Assembly (NCBI GenBank): GCA_023078555.1
Contig: CM041198.1
Coordinates: 2,654,800 to 2,718,799 of the forward strand
Source: Ulva prolifera
Taxonomy: Eukaryota > Chlorophyta > Ulvophyceae > Ulvales > Ulvaceae
Direction: 5' to 3'
Length of the DNA: 64,000 bases
Below, in pieces: positions 1-10,249 of the stretch; the first letter of the stretch is position 1; each line of letters begins with the position of its first letter. The notes beneath the pieces are model-generated. The model saw only the letters and a program-made list of their open reading frames with translations, did no database searches and was not told the origin of the DNA. The position numbers and the translations under genes were made by a program.

Positions 1-323
1 TTGAACTGCACACCTGCCAGTGTAGTTATCATCATTCAATTCCATATACCAGGAATGAGCCGAGGTACCAGGAATGATGACACCAGGACAGGCTGATGCT
101 TACCTCTGACTGTCATGATGGCTGTCAGTGTGTCATCAAGCAAGAGCAGACTCCAAGAACATGGCCACGACCTCATAACCTCATAGGACGATGGTCCATA
201 TGCTTTATCTGCGCCATGACGATGAGCCAGCTTGTCCCTACATGTATGTCTTATCCTGCAACACATGCGTTGCATTTCAGTACTCGGAAGCCCAGACATG
301 CATGCAGGTACATACGCATGCAT

Positions 324-408
324 GTCTACGTTAGCTTTGGCGCGACTGTCGCCTCAAAATAGTCGACTGTTTTGAGGCGACGGTCGCGCCAAAGCTGACA
401 ACGTAGAC
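324..408. repeat. Long inverted repeat (hairpin)
   Basis: The arms at 324-359 and 370-408 are nearly complementary, with one substitution and a 3-base insertion. They surround a 10-base centre that is itself built on gtcgac. The core arm reads ctttggcgcgactgtcgcc. A third diverged copy in the same orientation as the left arm lies at 447-473. This looks like a MITE-type or fold-back relic; there is no coding potential and no clear target-site duplication. Confidence 0.75.
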
Positions 409-1780
409 ACTGCAGCAGCATATGCATGCATGCGCGCGCTAGCTCTTTTGGCGCGACCGTCGCTTCAACATTGATGTCCATGACGGGCAAGGGTAGCTTC
501 AGAGTCCAAACAACACTCATCTTCACACCAGTGGCATAGCAGAACAACAAATAACTGCTATGGCCAGGACAGGATACACGCCTATTCTGGCCATATGACG
601 TCGCTGTTGAGGACAGATCTGACCTCGAGGCTAACTGCAATGTGAACAACGAACCACACCAGGCCAGAGCCCCTGGACAGCATTGATCGGTGATGCAGAA
701 AGCAGTAATTTTCAAATGCACATGCGAACCAATTTCGAGCGTCGTCTGCTGAAGTGGACATGCTACCGACGGGAAATGTGGCGCATTTCGCATGCAACGA
801 CAGCAAGTTGCTGAAAGCTGTAGACTCCGGAACGACAACATATCGTGACGGCTCGACATCTCAATACCAATGAATCACTGCATCGTCTGTCCAGTTTCGG
901 GTCCGCGACGGACTGCGAGGAGCTGTGCAACTATGCAATTGCCTTGCGATGCAACTAACACTGTCAATCTTCACCTTCAACAGCCACGAATTGCAGCTTA
1001 CTCATTAAAGAGACGCGAATAGGAATGGCGACTGTGATCAGACGGCACCTTGTATGGGACTGTATGGGTTGCGCATCGCCACATCGATCAGGCGCCTGTG
1101 CGCGACAACACCGTCTACAAAACAAGGTCAGTCTACACGGCCGAAGAGCATACCTTGATTGCATATTCGGCAGGACATCCGTAAGCTGCCTGGGCAGTGG
1201 TCAAGATAACGCGCGGCTGCCGCTAACAAGCCCGGTCGTCCGTTGATGCAGCGTTTCCATCAAGCTACTCTAGGTCGCAACGCAATAGACAATTACAGAC
1301 TAGAAGAATTCGAGGCGCTCAAGCAGCTTCCAGTCGCAATGCTGCGGTGCAGTGTATTCGAGGGCTCCTTTGGCCTGACTATTCAACCACCCCAGACCGG
1401 CATGAAAACACCACGTCGGCGAACACTGCGTACAACCGATACAAAGGATAACCTTTGTGCTACAAGGTCGGTGCTTGACTTTGCATCGAGCCGCTGAAGC
1501 CGGGAGATAGAGCGTGCACAAGAACCTCGTTTCTCGAGTGGCGACCGGGACAGAAGCGTATTCGACAACCAGTAGCGTCAGCCGTACACGACGCCTTGAA
1601 CAGGAAGATGCTTTCCGGGGAATACGCAATGAGTTTTGGATCGCTTTCAAGTAACAAAGTCTGCCAGTGCAAATCTGCTGCTCCGCAGCCGATCCGTGCC
1701 TGAAATTTTGGCAGAGCGACTGTATGGCACAATGACATGTCTGCTGCTTCCATACACCTTTCCCACCACTGTAGTTACAG
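409..1780. other. No supported gene
   Basis: The reading frames here are short, overlap on both strands and have no recognisable motif. Apart from the extra copy of the hairpin arm near 447-473, I see no repeat, RNA gene or coding signal. Confidence 0.5.
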
Positions 1781-2090
1781 CATGCCAATACGGTTTCTAA
1801 CATGTCTGAGGCCCAGATCCTCAGCACTGACATCTCCAGCCTTGCCTGCATCTGTGGAGCAGCAACGAATGGATTTCCTGCTGCCTCCAGATAGCTTTGA
1901 AACAATCTTCATCACAGCATGCCAATACCTTTGCCTACGATGTCTGAGGTCCAGATCCTCAGCACTGACATCTCCAGCCTTGCCAGCGTCTGTGGAGCGG
2001 CAACGAATGGATTTCCTGCTGCTTCCAAATAGCTTTGAAACAATCTTCATCACAGCATGCCAATACCTTTGCCTACAATGTCGAACAGTG
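1781..2090. repeat. 137-bp tandem repeat, about 2.2 copies
   Basis: The phrase catgccaatac recurs at 1781, 1918 and 2056, giving periods of 137 and 138 bases. The first two units are nearly identical through gtctgagg...agcactgacatctcc. The third is cut off after roughly 30 bases. The unit length is not a multiple of three overall, and the frames that cross it look fortuitous, so this is a minisatellite-like repeat and not a coding repeat. Confidence 0.8.
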
Positions 2091-3055
2091 CACATGGCAT
2101 GGCACTGCAACCTTCTACAGAAACAGCACAGAACTGTGTATGCTGCTGTTTCTGGGCTGCCGTGCTCTCTGCCTCCACTGACATGGCAGAGGATATGCCA
2201 CTGAATCTGCAGACATTGGCTGCAACAGCAGTGTGGTGATGCATGGTTTTTGTGCTGCCATGCCCTCTACCCACACAAGCAGTGCAGTGGACATGCCACT
2301 GAACCACGTTGCGATGACAGGGGGTCTGAAGACAACAGACGCACGGGAAGATCCCCAGCCCGGAAACCCGACTGCAGGGGGCCTCATCTCCCAGACACCC
2401 CCCTCACACCGGTATTGACGCAGATGCACCTCGTGCCGCACCGAACAAATCTGTACTGCACCGGCCTTGAAAGAGCGAGTACAGGCCATGCAGCTAACAC
2501 TAATTTCGCTTGCTGGAGAGACTAGAGCAGCCGGATTGTGGATGCCAAGGACAGATTGCGCCGCATGTGCGAAGAGGGGCGGCCTGACGCCCAGCTAGCC
2601 CGGTACTACACTAGTAGCAGGGAGCAACAATGTGTGAGGTGTGTGCATGTTTCACAAGGACAAAGCCAAAGAGGCAGTTCAACCGCAGACTTTGCGTGCA
2701 CGACATGAACAGGATGACCGACGGTGTGATCAAGCACACATACATGGGTGTGTTACAAGGATAAAGCCGGCATGTCGGGCAGCACAGCGAAATAAGCAAG
2801 CAGATCAAGCATACACCCAGACACCCACGCACGCCACTCCCATCTCGCACAGAAAGCCCATCACGCCCTCAGCAAACGACACAGATCTGCAGACCGCCAA
2901 CCACATTCCCACACACCCACACACGCACACAAACCCAACGTTAACGGCCCACACATAACCACACAGCATCCAACACATCAACGCCTGTCGCCGTGCGACA
3001 GGGCCGCGCCCAACACACTGCTGCCCAAGGCCGCCTATCCTGGCCGCCCGATCGC

Positions 3056-3082
3056 GGGGGGGGGGGGGGGGGGGGGGGGGGG
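3056..3082. repeat. Poly-G homopolymer, 27 G
   Basis: An uninterrupted run of 27 G lies in GC-rich surroundings. Similar runs occur at 29369-29408 (40 G) and 56677-56699 (23 C). It could form G-quadruplexes or cause polymerase slippage, and its exact length may be a sequencing or assembly artefact. Confidence 0.9.
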
Positions 3083-4624
3083 CAGCCCCAAACCCCACCC
3101 CAAGAGCCACAGCACACCCGGCAACCCTGGCACCGCCGCGCAGCCCCGCCGGCCCGCGCTGATTCGCACCAGGGACGATGAGTGTGTCTGATGTTGGACG
3201 GATGTGTTGCAAGGACACAGTCGCCCAGGAGTCAGGCAGCACCGCCGCCACGCTCCCGGTCCCGCGGGACCATGTACAAGAACAGAAACAATACCACCGC
3301 CATCAGCGGATGCAAGCACAGCGACATGTCCACTGCAGTCTCGTGCAACGAGATCGTTTCACACATCACTTCGTGGATGAGTGTGGGTGCAGATGACATG
3401 GCACTAACCGTGCCCATCGCAGCCACAGTAGCCCATTGAAGATGCGATATGCAGGCGCAGCAGTACAGCGCTACGTGTGTCCGCATTGTGTGCTTCCTGT
3501 GGCCGTCCCACCACTTGGACGCAGGTGCACATGGTATACGAGGCAGAGCAGGCATCAACAAATCCCTTATCGCAACCCTACAGCCCACTCCTCGAGGGCC
3601 TACGCTCTCCAGGAACAACCTGACCCACCATATTTCAACACTTACATAGTTTCATGCGCACTTTGCCTGGGGCAACTTCGGGTCATGCCTTCGCAGAACA
3701 GCGTAGCCATGCGGTTTCGATCATCAGCCACTATAGCTGCGCCACGAACGAGATGCCACTAAAGAATCAGTACAGAAAGCTGAATATGTTCAGCACACGC
3801 AATCATTTGCAGCCATTGACTTGAGCTAATCGCGTCAAGGATTTCCATATAACACCAGTCCCGTAGCACAGCACGTTCTCGTAAGACATCTGCAACAGTC
3901 CAAACACCACAACTGCTCGCACCTAGGAATAATGGAGCTGCAGTGAATGGCACTGCATGCTGGTCAAGAATGGTGCATGAGCATGCGTCCATATTGCAGC
4001 GACACGCACCCCGCTCGTCACTGGATTCCGCATTCAAGTTGGCCCTGCAAGATCGCTGTCCACCCACATGTCCCGTACGACCCAGAATACTGTTCCTGGC
4101 GCGTTTTGCATGTCTGTGGGCTGTCCATAGACTCGACGCTCCCGCAGCCAGCAGCGCGTTGTCGCGCACTTGTGAGGAAGGCTCACCAGAGTCCACAAAC
4201 CATATCACTTCGCACAAATGGTACATACCAGTAGATATAGTCTTCATTACATATATCTGACGGTTCCATTGTTCGCGGTGCTCCCCGGCCGTCGATGGTA
4301 TCTCGCCAGTGTGTCTTGAATGTGATAGACCATGGTAGAAGCAACAGTTAATCAGAGCCAGCGTCGAGCCTCAAGGTGCCACACTGAACTGTATTGATTG
4401 AACGTAGCTGGTCTGAGCGAGCTTTACGTAAATACCGTACTAGCGCCGGCCGAGGTGGCCGAGATCGATGACAGGTTCAGTGTGATCGAGTCCGTACACC
4501 GTAAGAACCCGAACCAAGCATCGAATGCATCAAAACATCAATGCATACAGCCGTTTTTACTCAAGTTACAGCGAAAGCTGTCGTTTGACGGTCTGGGCAT
4601 TCCGCCCTTATCTGGGACGCCCTT

Positions 4625-4705
4625 ACGGAGGCGGGTGGGCACTCAGCCCTCATGCACGTCCACCGGGAGCGCGGGCACCTCAGAACGCTCTGGAAAGCGC
4701 TGGGA
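4625..4705 (-). repeat. Inverted partner of the 5' end of the gag-like element
   Basis: Read on the minus strand, this segment matches the plus strand near 6935-7015 at about 80% by eye, including gttctgaggtgcccgcgctc and gtggacgtgcatg. Similarity fades on both sides. It is probably a fragment of the same repeat family that carries the gag-like frames from 6.9 kb. Confidence 0.55.
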
Positions 4706-6902
4706 ACGTCTACAGACTAATTAAAGCCTCCTGGGTGCCACTGTATCTTTGTTTCAAGTCGCTGGGTAAAGTCGCACTTTTCCGTCAGAATCGTATGCAT
4801 GGGTGGGCATAAAGACAAGTTTTGCCCAACGCTGCCCAGCGCTCGCCCATTGGGCTCAGAACATCCATTATAGTTATACATGGCCCATAACGAGGTTGTC
4901 TTTGTATTTGGTGGTGCTGTGGGCGGTTCAGCAGCAGTTTTGACATGTATGGGTTGCTGCACACCACCTGCAGCCTTCTTGGAAGCTACACTGCACGAAA
5001 CAAGCACCATAGAAGTGTGATGTCAAGTGTTGAGCTCTCCTGCTGATGTACATGCTATTACGCTGCCTGGATTGCTCAGGAAGCATTGTGCAGTGAGCAA
5101 CACACTAATCGCAGACTGAGTTAGCAGTATATGGCTGGCTGCTCACATCAGTATCAAAGGCTGGGTGGTGTACGAGCTAAACCTTGCTCGGGTCGTGTGA
5201 CACTGGAAACATCCAGTTGTGTGACAATTAAACTGCTTCTGTGTGACACAAGATACGTGTGTAGATGCCATGAGTCCATATGATGCTGCTGCGTCTTTCA
5301 ATCGGAGACTTATCAATTGTCGCGTCCGGTGTGGAGTCAGCTATGTTTTGTTGCAAGCCACTCCAGGTGTGAGCACATGTAGGCGTGCTGACATGTTTGT
5401 GAACGTGCACCACACAGGTCTGATGCATCAGGTCATGTATCGCAGTGAGACAGAGCTGTTACTTCATGGTATGAGCAAAACCAAAGCAGCGTGCGTTGTG
5501 CGTCACTCTCATGACATTGTGCACTGCACGCCAGATCAATGCTAAAGGCTTGGCCTCAGCACAGCCTTTCCGTCTTGTGAATTCAGAATCAGTGGACCAC
5601 GGCCAGTAATGGACTGCTTCTTGCCTAGTGGCCAGGTACTAATCGGAAAGTGACACGTAAAATTCGCGCTGGTTGAGTCTGGATATCAAGCTTTCAGCTC
5701 GAAGCCAGGATGGTGTCCTCATCAACCTGTTCCGGCCGATTGACACAAATACTTTGTAGAGTAGATAACATACATATGATTCAGGAATACATGCCTAATC
5801 GTGGTGATCAGCCCAGGCGAGCTGGTCGCTCGCCGTGGCCACGCTGACGAGTCGTCGCGACCCGTGCCGTCAAGTCAGACGGACACCAATAACCAGCTGA
5901 CTTATCAATGATCACCAGTGACACATATTATGGTGTTTTCGAGGTGTTCTCGGCCCACCGAGCACAATGGGCATGCGCTGGGCGCCGTTTGACGCCATAT
6001 GAGCCGTGCTGGGCAAAACAGCACTTTTGGTCAAGAACCCCTCGTTTCGCTGGTGTTGTGAGATATCTCTCACACTAGCGCATGCTGGCACAATTAACAC
6101 CTTTTCTTATATGCGCAGCGGCTTGTCCAGCCATGTGGACGGTCGCACACGCATAGCTTTTGAATTACCGATCGAGTTGTACACAGTATGATCACACGTA
6201 CGCTCAGTAGGCTTACGTGCCTGCACTCGCCACGTGTGACTGCACGCGTCCACCAGCCTTACGTGCACATTGCATCAGCACTGTGTACAGCCTTCTCCCG
6301 GCACAATGTGTCCCGTCTTAGGCTTATTATGGCTTTATGCGGCTAGCCGAATCGTTACTGCACATATTACGTCTTACTGTGTGCATTACCGCCGTTACAC
6401 AGGGTCCGCCCGGCGGGCTCCAGGGTTGCCATGCACGATAATATCTGTACAGCCACTCAGAGCTGCCCACGAATTACGTGCGCTGCCTTGCTTACACTCA
6501 TCTCAGGCTCTGTGAGCCACAATTTAAGATCTCCCGCGCTTATGCGGGATCTGGGATCAGTGTGGCAATTATGCGGCACGATTCGGCGAGGCCAGCTTTG
6601 ACAGGGGGATTGACCTGGGCGCACACACCCCGGTATTTATACCGAGCGCTTGCTGGGACCAGGCACGCTTGACAGTAGTCTAGTTGGGGCGCCTTCCATT
6701 CCTGCACTGGCACGTCGCATCCCTGCGTGTGAGTGTACCCCTGCTCTGTTTGTACCTATACAGCCCTCGTGCTGCGGCAATCTTGACCCATCACCGTTTC
6801 TACTTACTGCCATCGAGGTCTGTTACCCAAGACCAGACCAATAGGTCTCAACAGCTGGGCATTCACACCTGTTTCGCCCAGTATGCTTAAGACCGATTCA
6901 GG

Positions 6903-7553
6903 TTGTTCTACTCAGTTGATAGCTCTTTAAAGCGTGTTCCTGAACGTTCTGAGGTGCCCGCGCTCCCAGTGGACGTGCATGCAGACCGAGTGCCCAACCC
7001 CCTCCTTACGGCAACGCCAACAGTGGGTACAGACGAAGCTTTCCAAGGTACTCCGCTCAGAGACCAGGGACCTCGCGTCCTAGACAGGTATCGATTCGTT
7101 AAGGTCCTCCCTACGTTATTCACCTGTTTGCTGCAGATTCGCGCCATGCCCGACGAAGCGATGGAGATTGTTCCCGTCTGGAGCGTCGTGCATCAGTCCA
7201 TTTTGGACCCTAGAGAGTCCAATCTGGCCGTAGAGCACGCGCATTGCATGGTGCCTGGTTTGTCTGCATTTAACCTTGACGATGTAGACAAACTGCGTAA
7301 GGCAATAGGCCACATGCACTGGCTCAGTGTGGTGTACGCTGAGGCCAGCAAGAGCACCAGTTCACAAAAGAGTGAACGGGAGAAAACAAACACCGAAACC
7401 GAATCTCATCCGCATCAACATCAACCTACACTCACACACACACGAACACAACAACCGCACGCACAACTCAGTCCGGCAGGATTGCGTCCTCCAGGCCCAG
7501 GCCGCGATCCTACCCAGAGCACCAGTTCTATAGTGCCGCGCGCGCTTAGCTGA
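6903..7553 (+). CDS. Unknown ORF upstream of the gag-like frame
   Basis: This is an open frame of 216 codons just before the 7556 gag-like frame and in a different phase. Its middle part (about residues 78-150) looks protein-like, with regular hydrophobic spacing. The C-terminal third is low complexity, rich in Thr, His, Gln and Pro, and crosses a CA microsatellite. I recognise no domain. It may be the N-terminal part of the same retroelement polyprotein joined by splicing or broken by a frameshift, or the whole may be non-coding. The start codon is not supported by anything beyond its position. Confidence 0.3.
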   Translation: MFYSVDSSLKRVPERSEVPALPVDVHADRVPNPLLTATPTVGTDEAFQGTPLRDQGPRVLDRYRFVKVLPTLFTCLLQIRAMPDEAMEIVPVWSVVHQSILDPRESNLAVEHAHCMVPGLSAFNLDDVDKLRKAIGHMHWLSVVYAEASKSTSSQKSEREKTNTETESHPHQHQPTLTHTRTQQPHAQLSPAGLRPPGPGRDPTQSTSSIVPRALS

Positions 7554-7555
7554 CG

Positions 7556-9316
7556 TTGGCTCAGAAAGATGTCAGGCCCATTCTCGTCGATGAGGACTTG
7601 CCTGAATCTGATCTGCCGTTTCGATCTCTTGAAATGCGCGGCTGCAAGTCAGTGTCGGCCGCACTTAACTCGGAGGAGTCGGGAACCTGTGCTTTCTCGT
7701 GCGGACCGAACCCTGGCCCTGCTCGCGATTTGCTCAGTCCGGCGTTCATGGCCGTCATGTGCTGGCTTGGCCCCAAGTATTCAATGGCCGTGCTAGATCT
7801 TGCTTTCGCCTTTGCGCGGGATGTTAAGTCTTTCAAAATGGCCTGGCTGAATTGCCCAGCTGTCAGCGATTTTCTTGACATGGTAGCTGTCGAGAAACGG
7901 GCGTCCACCTTGCGGTCGTCGCCGGCCACCAATAGTCCCGGCGCCGCCGTCATTCATCTGGCCAAGCTGGCCGAGTCCGCACTGTTTGACGTTGTGCACG
8001 CCATCTTCCACTCCTTTGCTTCGCGGAACTACTGCTCGGAGCAGATCAAGGAGCCACAGGGAATCGTCAAAGTCGCGAACATGGTCAAGTCCGAAGCCAT
8101 TCAGTACAAAGATTGCACAATTTCAGCCGTTGTTCAGGTACAGCCGAAACTCCCCACACTGTCATCTTTACCCGATCTTGAACCCCAGTTCGGGGACGAC
8201 AGGTCACATACATGGTTTCGCACTGCAGAGTACACGTTCAAAAATGTCAAATTCCCATCGTTTTTCGGTCACAAGGGCGACCAGGTGTCGGAGCTGCGGT
8301 GGCACAAGTTTCAGAGCGATATCTTGCATGCACGTGCACTCTGTACACAACTCTCCGAGAAGCAAGTCATTCAGCACTTGATGTCATCTATGTCTCGCAC
8401 GGAGCAGCACTTTGCCCTGGCACAGCAGACGGCCTTGCAGGCACATTGCACAACTCGGCAGTGGCTCGAGACAATCCGTGACTATTATTTCACGAACGGG
8501 CAGTTCCGACACAATATTGAACGCGCCTGGCAGTCGTACAGCGCGGACGAATCTGTCGATTTCAACGAGCTCATGCACCATATCAGTGAATACTACCGCC
8601 TGATTTTTCTAGACTACGCGCACATGCCGGGCAAGCAGAGTAAGCTAGATTTTGCGTGCATTCTGTTTGTCAAGCTGCAAACACTAATGCAGCCGTCAAC
8701 GACGTCGCCAGTCACTCACACCCTTGCTATGTTCATGCCGCTGTCACAATTGGTCTCGAAATTCAACGACGAACTGAAGCCAGCCATGAATGAATGCACT
8801 GACCGCGCTGATGTCATAGCCACTTCGTTTATCGAATGGGCGATTACCCAATTACTACGCGTTCGCGAGTCAGCGAACACCGTCAGACGCTACGCGCTGC
8901 CTGACACTGATACTCAATTTGACTACGCCAGATTGCAAGGCAGGCGCAAGCCGTCTCGAGGTTTACCGGAGCCTCACCAGTTGCAGGCAGCGGCAGCTGC
9001 TCATTCACCTGACCGACCTTTGCGTGTGCAGCAGCGTCAGCCTCAAAAGGGTGGTCCCCGCCCTGCTCATATTCCTAACCTGAAGGAAGCATGCAACACC
9101 GACAGCCCACAAACCCTGCGGTCATTCGTCACCACGCTCCGTGCGAACCCTGACGCCAACCTCACAGCGGAATTCGACACCGCATTGGACCTTGAGCTTG
9201 AAGGCGGCGACACGTCTCTCCATGGCGCGCTGGCGCGCGCCAGTGAACCACTCACTGCTGTCAAACCCACGTTCATCAGCTGCATGCAACTGCTCTTAAA
9301 AGTGTATTTTCTGTAA
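7556..9316 (+). CDS. Gag-like protein of an old retroelement
   Basis: An uninterrupted 586-codon frame. Residues 220-400 resemble retrotransposon Gag/capsid regions: a W/F-rich start (WFRTAEYTFKN), then FFGHKGDQVSELRWHKF, then a long helical stretch with a second conserved-looking block around SADESVDFNELMHHISEYY. The C terminus is Pro/Gln/Arg-rich, typical of a linker before a nucleocapsid. It ends at a TAA, and the same frame continues into a Cys/His cluster. No protease, reverse transcriptase or integrase follows, because the copia element begins at 9582. I assign it as Gag by organisation, not by a family match; the first codon is uncertain and the first 100 residues may not belong. Confidence 0.5.
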   Translation: MAQKDVRPILVDEDLPESDLPFRSLEMRGCKSVSAALNSEESGTCAFSCGPNPGPARDLLSPAFMAVMCWLGPKYSMAVLDLAFAFARDVKSFKMAWLNCPAVSDFLDMVAVEKRASTLRSSPATNSPGAAVIHLAKLAESALFDVVHAIFHSFASRNYCSEQIKEPQGIVKVANMVKSEAIQYKDCTISAVVQVQPKLPTLSSLPDLEPQFGDDRSHTWFRTAEYTFKNVKFPSFFGHKGDQVSELRWHKFQSDILHARALCTQLSEKQVIQHLMSSMSRTEQHFALAQQTALQAHCTTRQWLETIRDYYFTNGQFRHNIERAWQSYSADESVDFNELMHHISEYYRLIFLDYAHMPGKQSKLDFACILFVKLQTLMQPSTTSPVTHTLAMFMPLSQLVSKFNDELKPAMNECTDRADVIATSFIEWAITQLLRVRESANTVRRYALPDTDTQFDYARLQGRRKPSRGLPEPHQLQAAAAAHSPDRPLRVQQRQPQKGGPRPAHIPNLKEACNTDSPQTLRSFVTTLRANPDANLTAEFDTALDLELEGGDTSLHGALARASEPLTAVKPTFISCMQLLLKVYFL

Positions 9317-9581
9317 CGTTACAAGCAGTGCGGGCTGTGCCCACCCTGCCGCGCAGACCCAGCGTAGGGCATGCATGCGCTCGACCAGTGCCCGACATTC
9401 AGCCGCGTCGTGCCACCTGCCGCCGCTAAGAAGTTCTTCTTCGATGAGTTCCACCGCCGCCGCAAGGTTAGCCCCATGCCGGCTGGTTATGACTCAGCAG
9501 TCCCAGCCGAGAGGGCGGACAAGGGCAAGCGCGATCGGTACGACCCCATCCGCAAAGGCCTCAACAAGCCAAAGCGGACAC
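9317..9581 (+). pseudogene. Remnant of the gag-like C terminus (zinc-knuckle-like)
   Basis: The frame of the gag-like ORF reopens after its TAA. It gives CGLCPPC, then a TAG, then GMHALDQC, a C-x2-C ... H-x4-C arrangement reminiscent of a stretched CCHC knuckle. A basic stretch follows (KKFFFDEFHRRRK, then RADKGKRDRYDPIRKGLNK). It is cut off exactly at the copia LTR. Two stops in frame argue that it is dead. Confidence 0.4.
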
Positions 9582-9940
9582 TGTCACAATGCATGAGCCT
9601 GCGGGCAGCAGTGTGGTGACAGGTGCACCCATGCACGGACGATCCGCGGATCCAGTGCAGGGATAAGCCGCCAGCAGGATCGTCTTGATGTAGCGAGAGA
9701 GATCCCGCGAGGGTTTCCCGCCGTAACCTTGAGTGATGTGTGTTCAGTGTGCATATAGGCATGTGCACACTGAGATCTGTAACCATTCTCATTACTGTCT
9801 TACGGTACTAGCACTTATCTCCTCTTACGCGTTTCCTCGGTTCTACCTCTGTGCGCAGCAGGTATGGAAACGCTGGCTGACCTGATGTGACCTGAACTGA
9901 GACTGCGCGTCTGACCTGCAAGCTGCAACGGTTTCTGACA
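9582..9940 (+). repeat. Copia 5' LTR
   Basis: It begins tgtcacaatgcatgagcc and contains gtgcatataggcatg, a possible TATA region. Identity with the 3' LTR is solid to 9920 (ctgacctgca). I extend the end to 9940, where a TG...CA terminus (ttctgaca) abuts a tRNA-primer-like sequence. The shorter end at 9920 remains possible. Confidence 0.85.
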
Positions 9941-9954
9941 TGGTGTCGGTGATG
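9941..9954 (+). promoter_or_regulatory. Candidate primer-binding site
   Basis: tggtgtcggtgatg starts with TGG, complementary to the universal CCA tRNA end, and sits directly after the TG...CA end of the 5' LTR. It resembles but does not equal the initiator-Met primer site TGGTATCAGAGC of many copia elements, so the primer tRNA is undetermined. Confidence 0.4.
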
Positions 9955-10249
9955 TTAGCGTTTTATGTCTGTTTATGGTCTTGTTCAGGAAGCCGTCGGC
10001 CAATGTCTGTGCGCAGACACGGCGGGCATTCCACTGTTTTGCCGGCGCTCAGACTGCGGTCAAAAGCGCAGGCATCATTTAGCTCTCTCGTAGTATATTG
10101 TTGTTAGACACAATTCGAGAAGCTTGTTCCAATGATCAGCGCTGAGAAAAGCGAACGCGTTCGCTTGTTTTTTCTCAACCTGTCGGCTTGCGAGCCAACC
10201 CATCGGTTAGTTGCTGCGCGCGACGAACAACCGTCTGTCCTAATGCAGG

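Larger units (their letters stand above)
2091..6900. other. Long stretch without a supported gene
   Basis: I found no conserved protein motif or convincing exon chain here. It holds a CA-rich tract near 2880-2960, a poly-G run at 3056-3082, and a segment near 4625-4705 that is the reverse complement of sequence near 6935-7015. The open frames are short and compositionally driven. It may be decayed transposon sequence (inference). Confidence 0.45.
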
